A DNA stretch of 64,000 nt, from assembly GCA_964371615.1 (NCBI GenBank), contig CAYJMS010000001.1:1116001-1180000 (forward strand), in the 5' to 3' direction. Positions 43,497-51,977 of the stretch are shown here, in pieces. Both the position numbers and the translations under genes were made by a program. How positions within the stretch are numbered: position 1 is the first letter of the stretch; each line of letters starts with the position of its first letter. The notes beneath the pieces are model-generated. The model ran no database searches. It was not told where the DNA came from and worked only from the letters and a program-made list of their open reading frames with translations. The DNA is from SpSt-333 sp964371615 (lineage in GTDB: Bacteria; Bacteroidota; Ignavibacteria; UBA10030; UBA8401).

Positions 43497-46400
43497 ATGT
43501 CATTTCAAATTATCATATCGGTGCTCCTTGCCGCGGCCGGCCTGGCATATTTCGTTCCTACTCCTCAGGAACTACGGGAGTCATTTACATCCGGGCAAAA
43601 TTATTTTGCCGCGCGTAATTATGTCAAGGCGATTGAACAATACGATCAGATACTCGAAACGGAAAGCGACCTCCTGACTGCAGACAGTGTCCGGGTGGTA
43701 TTGCTGAACGGAGAGTTGAATGTCGGGGTTCGTTCTGCGGCAATCTACCAGAAGGCCAATGCCTATCGCACCATGGGGATGGTTGATTCCGCGATCGCGA
43801 CATTCCGGGTGGCATTGACACGTGATGATTCTCCGAAACTGCTGATACTTTCGCGCTATCAAATCTACGACCTGTTTCTTCAGAAAAAGCAATATGACAG
43901 CGCAATTACCGAAGCGCGCACACTCATTGCCGAACATCCCTTTGACGAAAAAGTAGAACAAGCACACTACGACATTGGCTGGGCATTCCGGTTCATGGAT
44001 TGGTATGACAGTTCGTCGGCCGCTTTCCGATTCCTTGCCGATAATTTTAAGGACAGCCCGTACCGCGTGCGAGCGATGTACCAGATTGGACAAAACTCGC
44101 TCGATGCCGGACAATGGAGAGACGCGTTGATTGCTTTCACTCAGCTCGTCGGTGAATACAAGCCGGAATCGTTTACCAAAACTGATTTTCAAAGCATGGA
44201 GCTTCGTGCCAACCGCGAACGGCAAATCTTTGAAGCAACATCGAACAGGGAATCCGATAATACCAGCCTCGAACTGGTGTCGAAATCCGAATTCAAAATT
44301 GCGGAAGCATACGAACATCTCAGTGAGATCGATTCTGCTGTACAACGCTATCAATACATTATCCGTACCTATACACTGCTGCCGTCGTTGATCGAGATTT
44401 CATATATCCGATGGGCGGAACTGATGCTGCGGGTGAAAGGAACGGAACCGGCCATTGCAGTATTCCGGCGGGCGATCGACGAGCATTTTCAGGATAAAAT
44501 ATTCCAGGCACGGATGCAGTATAAAATCGCGCGGACATATCAGGATCAAAAAGAGTTTGAGCGTGCAGCCGAAGAATACGATTTTTATTCCAAAGCGTAT
44601 TGGGAATTTGCCCTTGAAGCCGACTTTACATTGGAGAATTCCCGCTTCTTTGCATTGCTGAACTACAGTGCTGCAAAAAATCACGATCAGATTGTGGCAT
44701 CGTCAGACTCCTTCCTGACAAATCACGCCGGCAGTGAATTTACACCAAAAGCTCTGATTATGCGGGGGAATGCATTTTTAAGCCTCAAACAATTTGATCA
44801 GGCAAGGGCGTGCTACCGGCAAGTCGTTGATGAGTTCCCGACAACAGAGGAGTACGGTCATGCCCGGATGCAAACCGCCCGGTCGTATTATGACGAGAAA
44901 AACTATGCTGCGGCTATTCAACGGTACGATGAATTGACCACGGTGGTGAGCGACGAAAATGTATTAAGTGAAGTAATGTATTTTCGCGGAATGTCGCAAT
45001 TCTTCTCCGGTAACAATGACGAAGCCGCAGCATCGTTGCGAAAGGTGATAACGACGTCGCAGTTCTATCCGTACTCGCTTGCACGCGTGGTCAAAATACT
45101 GACGGCACAGAATAAACAGTCGGAGGCGGAAGAGTATATTGTCGGCATCATCCGTGAACTTCCGGATTCCTCTGAAGTAAAAGCCTACGCGCATTTATCC
45201 TACGGTGAGTTGCTGGCGTCGATGGGAAAGTTTGACGATGCAATCGGACAAATGTCAATAGTCATAAAAGACGAGACCGTCGTCGAGAATGCGAAATTGC
45301 AGGCGCGATACGCACGCGGTGCGCTCCATCAGCAGACAAAACAGTTTGCCAAAGCAATTGATGACCTCGAATATTGCCTTGCCCAGGATGCCTTTATCAA
45401 GAATTTCGCATCGACAGTCCCGACAGCCAACGAAAAACTTGCCCTGTCGTATCTCGGAGTCGGAAAAAAGAGAGAGGCAACCCAAAGGATTATCACGCTG
45501 ATCCAGCAATCCACTTCAGAAACGGACAAAATTAAATACCTTTCTGCTCTGACGGAATTGTATGCGCAGTTGAATGAGTATCAAAAAGTAACCGAATTCG
45601 GCATTCAGGTAGTCCGCTCCGACAGTGCCGATGATAATTCCCGGGCAAAGGCATATGCGGCGCTGGCGAATGCGTACGGGAATCTTATGAGAATGGATGA
45701 TGTCGTGGCGATCTTGCAGGAAGCGGTAAAGAAACTTCCCGGACATCCATATATTAAAGATGTCGTATGGCAGACATCCGTATTATTCTTTGAAGGGCAG
45801 GGATATCTGCATGCTGAGAAATTGTTGGAAACGTATTACTCGGCATACCCGGACGGTCCGGAAAGTGAAACGGCTTTGTACTATCGGAGCATTTCTCTCT
45901 TTGGCATCGGGAAGGTGGACGACGCCGTACGAATAAAGAAAAAATATATACAGCAATATCCAAAAGCACAGAAGATTCCGCAAGTGCAGTATGAGATTGC
46001 GGAGATCTATTATAACGCCGAGCGATACGACATGGCGATACAGGAATACGACAGGACCGCAAAGTTATATCCCGCGTCGGAATATGCCACAACGGCGCTC
46101 TATAACATCGGGTGGTGCCATTATCGTCTCGGGGATACGCTGAGGATGGTGGAATCATTCGAGCGATTCACTCAAACATATCCGAACAGCACACAGGCTC
46201 CGGATGCCTATTTCAGCATCGGTGATTTCTACTATAATCTCAAAGATTACGAAAAAGCAAAATCGTCATATCAAATAATCCTCGACAAGTATAAGGAGTA
46301 TTCGCGATATGGTGAAGCGATGGGCTTGGTGCGCGAACTAAATCAAATTAATTCGTTTCAGGAGTACACACGAGCGATGATCTTCTTCGATAATCAGGAT

Positions 46401-46637
46401 TTTCAGCGTGCCATACCGCTCCTGGAAGAACTCATTGTGAAATATCCGGATGCCGATGTTCGGTATGCCTGCGAGGCAAACATCGCGTCGGCGTATTCCG
46501 AATTAGGTGACCGGAAAAAAGCCAAGGAACTCTTCACGGCAATTATCGAGAAGTATTCGTCGGTGCCGGAAGCGCAAATGGTGGTCTTTTTTGCAGAACA
46601 GCATAAACGGTGGCTGGAGTCGGACAAGAATCAATGA
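43497..46637 (+). CDS. Giant TPR-repeat envelope protein
   Basis: This 1046-aa protein consists almost wholly of helical tetratricopeptide-type repeats after an N-terminal hydrophobic segment (about 3-20) that is either a signal or a membrane anchor. Recognisable units include NYFAARNYVKAIEQYDQIL, YEHLSEIDSAVQRYQYII and YYNAERYDMAIQEYDRTAKLYP; many have the A-x-x-x-Y/F and P-x-S spacing of the BamD/YbgF-type periplasmic TPR. It likely scaffolds protein-protein contacts in the periplasm. Its stop overlaps the next start (ATGA at 46634-46637), coupling it to the TonB-like DUF4159 protein. The start is the ATG at 43497; the ribosome site is poor. Confidence 0.8.
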   Translation: MSFQIIISVLLAAAGLAYFVPTPQELRESFTSGQNYFAARNYVKAIEQYDQILETESDLLTADSVRVVLLNGELNVGVRSAAIYQKANAYRTMGMVDSAIATFRVALTRDDSPKLLILSRYQIYDLFLQKKQYDSAITEARTLIAEHPFDEKVEQAHYDIGWAFRFMDWYDSSSAAFRFLADNFKDSPYRVRAMYQIGQNSLDAGQWRDALIAFTQLVGEYKPESFTKTDFQSMELRANRERQIFEATSNRESDNTSLELVSKSEFKIAEAYEHLSEIDSAVQRYQYIIRTYTLLPSLIEISYIRWAELMLRVKGTEPAIAVFRRAIDEHFQDKIFQARMQYKIARTYQDQKEFERAAEEYDFYSKAYWEFALEADFTLENSRFFALLNYSAAKNHDQIVASSDSFLTNHAGSEFTPKALIMRGNAFLSLKQFDQARACYRQVVDEFPTTEEYGHARMQTARSYYDEKNYAAAIQRYDELTTVVSDENVLSEVMYFRGMSQFFSGNNDEAAASLRKVITTSQFYPYSLARVVKILTAQNKQSEAEEYIVGIIRELPDSSEVKAYAHLSYGELLASMGKFDDAIGQMSIVIKDETVVENAKLQARYARGALHQQTKQFAKAIDDLEYCLAQDAFIKNFASTVPTANEKLALSYLGVGKKREATQRIITLIQQSTSETDKIKYLSALTELYAQLNEYQKVTEFGIQVVRSDSADDNSRAKAYAALANAYGNLMRMDDVVAILQEAVKKLPGHPYIKDVVWQTSVLFFEGQGYLHAEKLLETYYSAYPDGPESETALYYRSISLFGIGKVDDAVRIKKKYIQQYPKAQKIPQVQYEIAEIYYNAERYDMAIQEYDRTAKLYPASEYATTALYNIGWCHYRLGDTLRMVESFERFTQTYPNSTQAPDAYFSIGDFYYNLKDYEKAKSSYQIILDKYKEYSRYGEAMGLVRELNQINSFQEYTRAMIFFDNQDFQRAIPLLEELIVKYPDADVRYACEANIASAYSELGDRKKAKELFTAIIEKYSSVPEAQMVVFFAEQHKRWLESDKNQ

Positions 46638-48037
46638 CACTGTCTCAAAAAATACAATCCTATAAAAAATATTCTCTGTTGGGCATCGTCGGATCGGGCT
46701 TGTTCCACCTTGTCATCGGAACCGCGGTATTGCTCAATCGTTCGGAAGAGACGGAATATTTTATCAGTGTCGATATAAAAACGTACGATATTATTAAACC
46801 GCCGGTAAAGTTCGAAGCGCAGCCGCCGCGATTTGTCAAATCATTCGACCTTGCAAAACAAGTTGATTATGTTCCCCAAACAAATGCCCGCCAGATTGTA
46901 TTTTCCAGAGCCGATGTTCCCGTATCGAATGCACCGGCGACAAACGCACAATCGGCGCCGACATCCGGCAGCGGAAGACCGAGCGAAGGTTCAGTCTTTT
47001 TCGGCGCATTAACTGCATCAACCGGTGCATCCGATCTCGGCTGGGGTGTTCCCGGCGGTGCAACGAGCTATGGCAGAAGTTTCGGAGTCGGTGGAAGCGG
47101 CGGCTATGGTGCCGGTCCGGGAGATGGGACTGATTGGGGCCCGCAATTTGCCAACGATGTGGAAAATACGCGCGGCGGCGGAGGCGGTGGATTGACAGCG
47201 ATGCGGGAGAACCTGCTTTCGTCGGAGAATTTTGAAGACCGATTCGACGGTTTCATTGAAGTGAATCCGAAAAATAAAAAAGATATCCGCGGATTTTTGA
47301 ATATTTATCAATTGGAATATCATTCATCACGGCTGGAAAAATCACCGGCGACCGGTTGGGATATTGTCGATAATCAACCGTCGTGGAATTCTGTTCCGTT
47401 GGCTCTCCAGAGCCTTGCGCAGTACGCCAACGACAGTACAAATCTTCGCGTCAGTATCCGCGGTACGATACGTCTCGATTCAAAAGAATTAGGAACAATT
47501 CCGTTTTTATTTATGATGGGATTCCAGGCGTCGGTAAAGTATACTAAAGAAGAAGCACGCAATCTGGGTAACTATTTACGGAACGGCGGATTTATCTTTA
47601 TCGACGACGGTAATGCCTATCAGCCGGGTGCATTCAATATTACCGTGCGGCAGATGCTCAAGGATGCATTGGGATACGAGGCGATTTTTGAACGGATTCC
47701 CGGCACCCATCCGCTCTATAAATCGTGGGAAAATTTTAACGGACCGCCGAGCGGCGACGATCTCGTGCGATACGATCGCCGCGTGCGGGAGATCAAAGAA
47801 ATCTATCCGTATGTGGAAGCGATATTTATTAACGGCAGAATGGTTGCCTTGATCTCAAACAAAGGATATTGTTTTGCCTGGGGTGCATGGAAGTATTTGC
47901 CGACTGCGGCGGGCGGACCGTACGATAATACGCGTCAGCTGCAGTTCGGGTTGAATGTTGTCGTCTACGCGCTTACACAGCGGGGCGGTATTGTGGACCA
48001 AAATAGGACACGAATTGCATCAGAACAACAACGATAA
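46634..48037 (+). CDS. DUF4159 protein with TonB-like membrane anchor
   Basis: This 467-aa protein has an architecture I have not seen named. Residues 1-40 form a cytoplasmic Lys/Tyr-rich start and one transmembrane helix (LLGIVGSGLFHLVIGTAVLL), very like TonB. They are followed by a Pro/Lys-rich linker (IIKPPVKFEAQPPRF), a Gly-rich region (about 135-190) and a C-terminal DUF4159 domain (about 220-460, with LRNGGFIFIDDG, THPLYKSWENF, MVALISNKGYCFAWGAWK and FGLNVVVYALTQRGG). The last part is homologous to the lipoprotein at 38165. No exbB/exbD-like genes are nearby. The start is the ATG at 46634 overlapping the TPR gene stop, not the upstream GTG. Confidence 0.75.
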   Translation: MTLSQKIQSYKKYSLLGIVGSGLFHLVIGTAVLLNRSEETEYFISVDIKTYDIIKPPVKFEAQPPRFVKSFDLAKQVDYVPQTNARQIVFSRADVPVSNAPATNAQSAPTSGSGRPSEGSVFFGALTASTGASDLGWGVPGGATSYGRSFGVGGSGGYGAGPGDGTDWGPQFANDVENTRGGGGGGLTAMRENLLSSENFEDRFDGFIEVNPKNKKDIRGFLNIYQLEYHSSRLEKSPATGWDIVDNQPSWNSVPLALQSLAQYANDSTNLRVSIRGTIRLDSKELGTIPFLFMMGFQASVKYTKEEARNLGNYLRNGGFIFIDDGNAYQPGAFNITVRQMLKDALGYEAIFERIPGTHPLYKSWENFNGPPSGDDLVRYDRRVREIKEIYPYVEAIFINGRMVALISNKGYCFAWGAWKYLPTAAGGPYDNTRQLQFGLNVVVYALTQRGGIVDQNRTRIASEQQR

Positions 48038-48055
48038 ATAATTGCGGAGTGTAGA

Positions 48056-50710
48056 GTGAAAAGGATTCTGTTGACTTTGTTCCTCATTTTTGTTTCGTAC
48101 CTTCGCGTCGATGCTCAGCAAAAAATGCATGAAGAGGAGCGGGAACTCTATAATGCATATTTTGACCAGGCCGGATCTGAATTTGATGTTCCTGCCGATA
48201 TTCTGCGGGGATTGTCATTTGCAGAAACGCGATGGACGCATATGCGGTGGGAAAAATTTGATACCAATGCCGCCTGTTCCGGTATGCCCAGAGTGTATGG
48301 TGTCATGGGATTGTGGGATAATGAATATTTCGGATACAGTCTGAGGCACGCTGCCGAACGTATCGGCAGAACGCCGGAGGAATTAAAGGAAAGTCCGTTG
48401 CAGAATATTCGTGGTGCTGCGGCATTGCTGAAAAAGTATTACGATGAACTGCCCCTTCCGGAAGGTATAGAAGCCGGATCCCTGGAAAGCTGGCACAACG
48501 CCATCGCGCGGTTCTCCGGCATACCGCAGAATGAACTTGCACAGCAACGCAGCTGGGAAATATATTCGATTCTTTCGACCGGATATGCCCGTGACAGGAT
48601 TACGATTTCGAAGCGCAGTGTGAATATCGATGCAATTCAGGATTTTGTCGTCCAAGCGCAGCAATCGGCGGAAAAAATAAACCGGAAAAGCAGAATGGAA
48701 AAAACCGCGGATAAACCGGATTATCCGCTGGCTAAATGGAATCCTGCCCGCACCGGTCATTGGTCCACGACACTTATTCAACAGAAATTTGTCGTTGTCC
48801 ACGATGTGGAAGGGAGCTATCTCGGTTGCATCTCCTGGTTTCAGAATCCCAATAATACCTATCTCACCAGCGCTCATTATATTCTCAATTCCCATCCCAA
48901 CACACCCGTTAACAAGCAGCCTGTCGGTGCACCCGATGCCCCTGTGGGAGAGATAACACAGATGGTAGAAGAACGGTATCGCGCACATCATGTCGGATGC
49001 TGGAATTCATTTATGATCGGAATAGAACACGAGGGATATTACGACGTCAGCGGGTGGTATACGCAGGAATGCTATGAATCGTCCTCCGGTCTGGTCAATT
49101 ACCTGTGCGAAAAGTATAACATTCCGAAAGACCGGAATCATGTGATCGCTCACAGTGAACATCAAAACGCCGCGTGGCGCAATTGGGTTAATTCCACCAG
49201 CCAGGGCTTCGATCCGACATGCAATACCCATATCGATCCGGGACAATACTGGAACTGGACGTATTTTATGGATCTTGTAACAGCCGGCGATACCGTCAAA
49301 CCGCATATTCTTTCATCAACTCCGGTCAATGCGAAACCGGTGCCGACATATAAAGATATCACTATTACGTTTAATACATCGATGGATGCGCAATCGACTG
49401 TTGCGGCGTTCTCAATCATTCCGTCCGTTTCAGGATCGTTGAAATGGAACGGCAATAATAGGGTATTAACGTTTGATCCTATCAATCATTTTTCGTGGAA
49501 TACGACCTATACCGTCACGATCGATACGTCGGCAAAGAATATTTCCAAAAAGAAAAGCCTCGGCGGGGTGCCGTTCGAATTTTCGTTCACCACCGTACCG
49601 ACGGATACGACGGGACCGGTGATCGTCTGGACGTATCCGTATCAGAATGCCACCGGTGTTCCGGTAAAACCGGAAGTGATTCTCGTAATGAACGATGCTA
49701 TCCAGACATCGTCTCTCTCTACTACATTAAAATTCAATGATGTCAATAATACCAGCGTTCCAATGACGGGAGCTAAGAATGAGGAAATCGACGATCACGG
49801 TGTTGTGACGTTCCAGCCGAGTCTAAAACCGAATACCACGTATTCCATCCGATTGCTCCCCGGTATAAAGGATTATTATAATAATATCTCAACGGATTCC
49901 GTAACCATTCAGTTCAAGACAGATCCGCTGGAATTCACCTCTGCAGGAATCATATTGGATCAATTTGAATCGAACGGACGGGGATGGATGCAGCCGAAAG
50001 ACTCTCCCTTGTCGGCATTATTGGATACCGCAGCGACGTCGTTCATCTTTGCACCGGGAACGAAATACGCCGGAACCAATTCCGGTAGCCTGACATACAA
50101 ATTCTCGGATACATCCGGCGGAGTGCTTGTTTTAGCCGCATCCTCAATGCCGGTGGTCGATCAATTTTCATCGATGGGTATGTGGATCTACGGGGATATG
50201 AGCGGAAATTCATTACAGTACACATTTGCTCCCGATTCACAATCGGTTGATGTGGGTCCTATCCATTGGCGAGGGTGGAAATTTATTTTCATTGATCTCG
50301 GTCAGTTGAAGGGTAGCGGCAAAAAATTGACTTCTCTGCGATTAATGCAGGAAGAGATAGCAGCGGATCATGGCACTCTGTATTTTGATGACTTGCAGGT
50401 GAATCCTGTAACAACATCGATTGAACCGCACACTCCGGTGACACCGTCAACATTTGCACTCGGACAGAATTATCCCAATCCGTTTAATCCGACGACAACG
50501 ATTGAATTCCAAATTTCTACGACTGATCACGTTCAGTTGACGGTGTATGATGTTCTCGGCAGACTGGTCAAAACACTGATTAATGAACACATGGGAGAGG
50601 GAACCCATGTGGTTCTTGCCGATATGCATGATTTGACCAGCGGCGTCTATTATTACCGGTTGAAAAGCGGTGGATCAGCACTATCAAAGAAAATGATATT
50701 ACTGAAGTGA
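48056..50710 (+). CDS. T9SS-exported N-acetylmuramoyl-L-alanine amidase (amidase_2 type)
   Basis: This 884-aa secreted wall hydrolase has a signal peptide at about 1-20. Residues 25-165 resemble a lytic-transglycosylase-like helical domain (PADILRGLSFAETRWT, GVMGLWDNEYFGYS, NIRGAAALLKKYY). An amidase_2/PGRP domain (about 225-415) follows, with VVVHDVEG, SAHYILN, IGIEHEGYY, HVIAHSEH and the DPGQYWNW end giving the zinc His residues and Asp. Two Big_5-type Ig domains (about 420-620), a beta-sandwich (about 630-780) and the sorting domain (GQNYPNPFNPTTTIEF to SKKMILLK) complete it. The start is GTG 48056 with GGAG 6 bases upstream. Two potential peptidoglycan-acting modules on one surface-exported chain are unusual. 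Confidence 0.83.
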   Translation: MKRILLTLFLIFVSYLRVDAQQKMHEEERELYNAYFDQAGSEFDVPADILRGLSFAETRWTHMRWEKFDTNAACSGMPRVYGVMGLWDNEYFGYSLRHAAERIGRTPEELKESPLQNIRGAAALLKKYYDELPLPEGIEAGSLESWHNAIARFSGIPQNELAQQRSWEIYSILSTGYARDRITISKRSVNIDAIQDFVVQAQQSAEKINRKSRMEKTADKPDYPLAKWNPARTGHWSTTLIQQKFVVVHDVEGSYLGCISWFQNPNNTYLTSAHYILNSHPNTPVNKQPVGAPDAPVGEITQMVEERYRAHHVGCWNSFMIGIEHEGYYDVSGWYTQECYESSSGLVNYLCEKYNIPKDRNHVIAHSEHQNAAWRNWVNSTSQGFDPTCNTHIDPGQYWNWTYFMDLVTAGDTVKPHILSSTPVNAKPVPTYKDITITFNTSMDAQSTVAAFSIIPSVSGSLKWNGNNRVLTFDPINHFSWNTTYTVTIDTSAKNISKKKSLGGVPFEFSFTTVPTDTTGPVIVWTYPYQNATGVPVKPEVILVMNDAIQTSSLSTTLKFNDVNNTSVPMTGAKNEEIDDHGVVTFQPSLKPNTTYSIRLLPGIKDYYNNISTDSVTIQFKTDPLEFTSAGIILDQFESNGRGWMQPKDSPLSALLDTAATSFIFAPGTKYAGTNSGSLTYKFSDTSGGVLVLAASSMPVVDQFSSMGMWIYGDMSGNSLQYTFAPDSQSVDVGPIHWRGWKFIFIDLGQLKGSGKKLTSLRLMQEEIAADHGTLYFDDLQVNPVTTSIEPHTPVTPSTFALGQNYPNPFNPTTTIEFQISTTDHVQLTVYDVLGRLVKTLINEHMGEGTHVVLADMHDLTSGVYYYRLKSGGSALSKKMILLK

Positions 50711-51072
50711 GTTTACTCACGAGGCAAGAACGATTGACATACGGTTTTCTTTTCTTGACCGGAGCAATATTAGAAGTGGTTATCTCGACGGCAACCGGTG
50801 CACGCGAATCGTGGGATACCGACATCTATTGGTCTGTGGGATTGCCGGCAATGATAGCGGCTAACGGAATCGCCGGTTATTTTGGAGAAGGGAAGAGCAT
50901 CCTCCACGGTATCATTATTGTCGCAGGTCAATGGATGGCAATGATGGCCACGGCGGGAGAGATCGGCTCACTAGTTGTTCCCGGTATTTTCCTGTTGTTG
51001 GTGCTCGGATCGATTGTCAGCGTCGGGTCCTATGCCGGGAAAGCGTTACGGAATTATTTTACTAAAGCATGA
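50707..51072 (+). CDS. Small integral membrane protein
   Basis: This 121-aa protein has three or four predicted transmembrane helices (about 10-30, 45-60, 68-88 and 90-110, the last VVPGIFLLLVLGSIVSVGSYAGKAL). I do not recognise a family. The start is a GTG whose last bases overlap the previous stop (GTGA at 50707-50710), so it is coupled to the amidase gene. It lies 7 bp before a beta-propeller gene. Position between secreted hydrolases suggests an envelope accessory role, but there is no direct evidence. Confidence 0.65.
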   Translation: MSLLTRQERLTYGFLFLTGAILEVVISTATGARESWDTDIYWSVGLPAMIAANGIAGYFGEGKSILHGIIIVAGQWMAMMATAGEIGSLVVPGIFLLLVLGSIVSVGSYAGKALRNYFTKA

Positions 51073-51079
51073 GGTCCAT

Positions 51080-51976
51080 ATGATACGTCGAATTTTACTA
51101 CTGTCCATTGTGTGCGTACCGTTTTCATTCGCTCAATTGAACACTGTCACAATTGAAGAGATTGTTTTGCCCTCCACAGAAGTGTGGAGCAGTCCGGTCT
51201 TCTCTCCGGACGGGAAGGATCTGTTCCTGACGAACTCCTCCTACGATGGCATCTGGCAATATGTTCTCGAATCGAAGACGTTGAAAGAAATCACCCGTGA
51301 ACAACACTCCGGTTTTTCTTTTGATATTTCTGATGATGGGAAGCATATCGCCTATCGTCGCACTGTCCAAACAGGGGATCATATCACCAGAGTACAAGAA
51401 TCAGTAACTATAGACATTTCGACAGGTTCTACGGCTGTCATTGAACGAGGAAATTCTGTCCAGACACCGGTTTTTGTCGGTACGACTGCAGTTTCGCAAA
51501 AGAGTCATCTGCAAAAATTGTCGCAAGCTGTTTCTCCCGTCGTTTTAGGAATTGAAGATACGAAAATATCGATGCTCATCAATGATCAACAAGTATTGCT
51601 TGATCCGCTGAAAGGACAATATATCTGGCCTCGCCTTTCTCCCGATGCGGGACATTTGGTTGCGGTGGAAATGGACCGCGGTGCGTTTGTCTATTCATTC
51701 GCAGATTCCAAATTTCAGTTGATCGGAAAATGTAATTCCCCCGCATGGTCGAGCGACGGGAAATGGATCATTGGCATGGATGATCGGGACGACGGTCATT
51801 CGATCTATGCATCAGATATTATAGCAGTTTCCCCCGATGGAAAAACAAAAGTGACTTTGACCGATACATTTGATGCTATAGCGTTAAATCCATCGTCATC
51901 GCCTGTCGAATATAAAGTTGTATACAACACTGCGGACGGGAAGATCTTTATTCTGACTTTTGAGGAGGTGAAATAA
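51080..51976 (+). CDS. TolB/PD40-type beta-propeller protein
   Basis: This 298-aa exported protein has a signal peptide (about 1-18, RRILLLSIVCVPFSFAQ) and then WD40-like PD40 repeats: SPVFSPDGKDLFLTNSS, FDISDDGKHIAYRR, WPRLSPDAGHLVAVEMD, PAWSSDGKWIIGMDDRDDG and AVSPDGKTKVTLTD. Repeats of the SPDG type form a six-bladed propeller as in TolB. The N-terminal TolB domain is absent, so it is a stand-alone propeller that probably binds a partner at the envelope. The start is the ATG at 51080 with GAGGTCC upstream. The next gene, a T9SS amidase, begins 1 bp after its stop. Confidence 0.78.
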   Translation: MIRRILLLSIVCVPFSFAQLNTVTIEEIVLPSTEVWSSPVFSPDGKDLFLTNSSYDGIWQYVLESKTLKEITREQHSGFSFDISDDGKHIAYRRTVQTGDHITRVQESVTIDISTGSTAVIERGNSVQTPVFVGTTAVSQKSHLQKLSQAVSPVVLGIEDTKISMLINDQQVLLDPLKGQYIWPRLSPDAGHLVAVEMDRGAFVYSFADSKFQLIGKCNSPAWSSDGKWIIGMDDRDDGHSIYASDIIAVSPDGKTKVTLTDTFDAIALNPSSSPVEYKVVYNTADGKIFILTFEEVK

Positions 51977-51977
51977 C

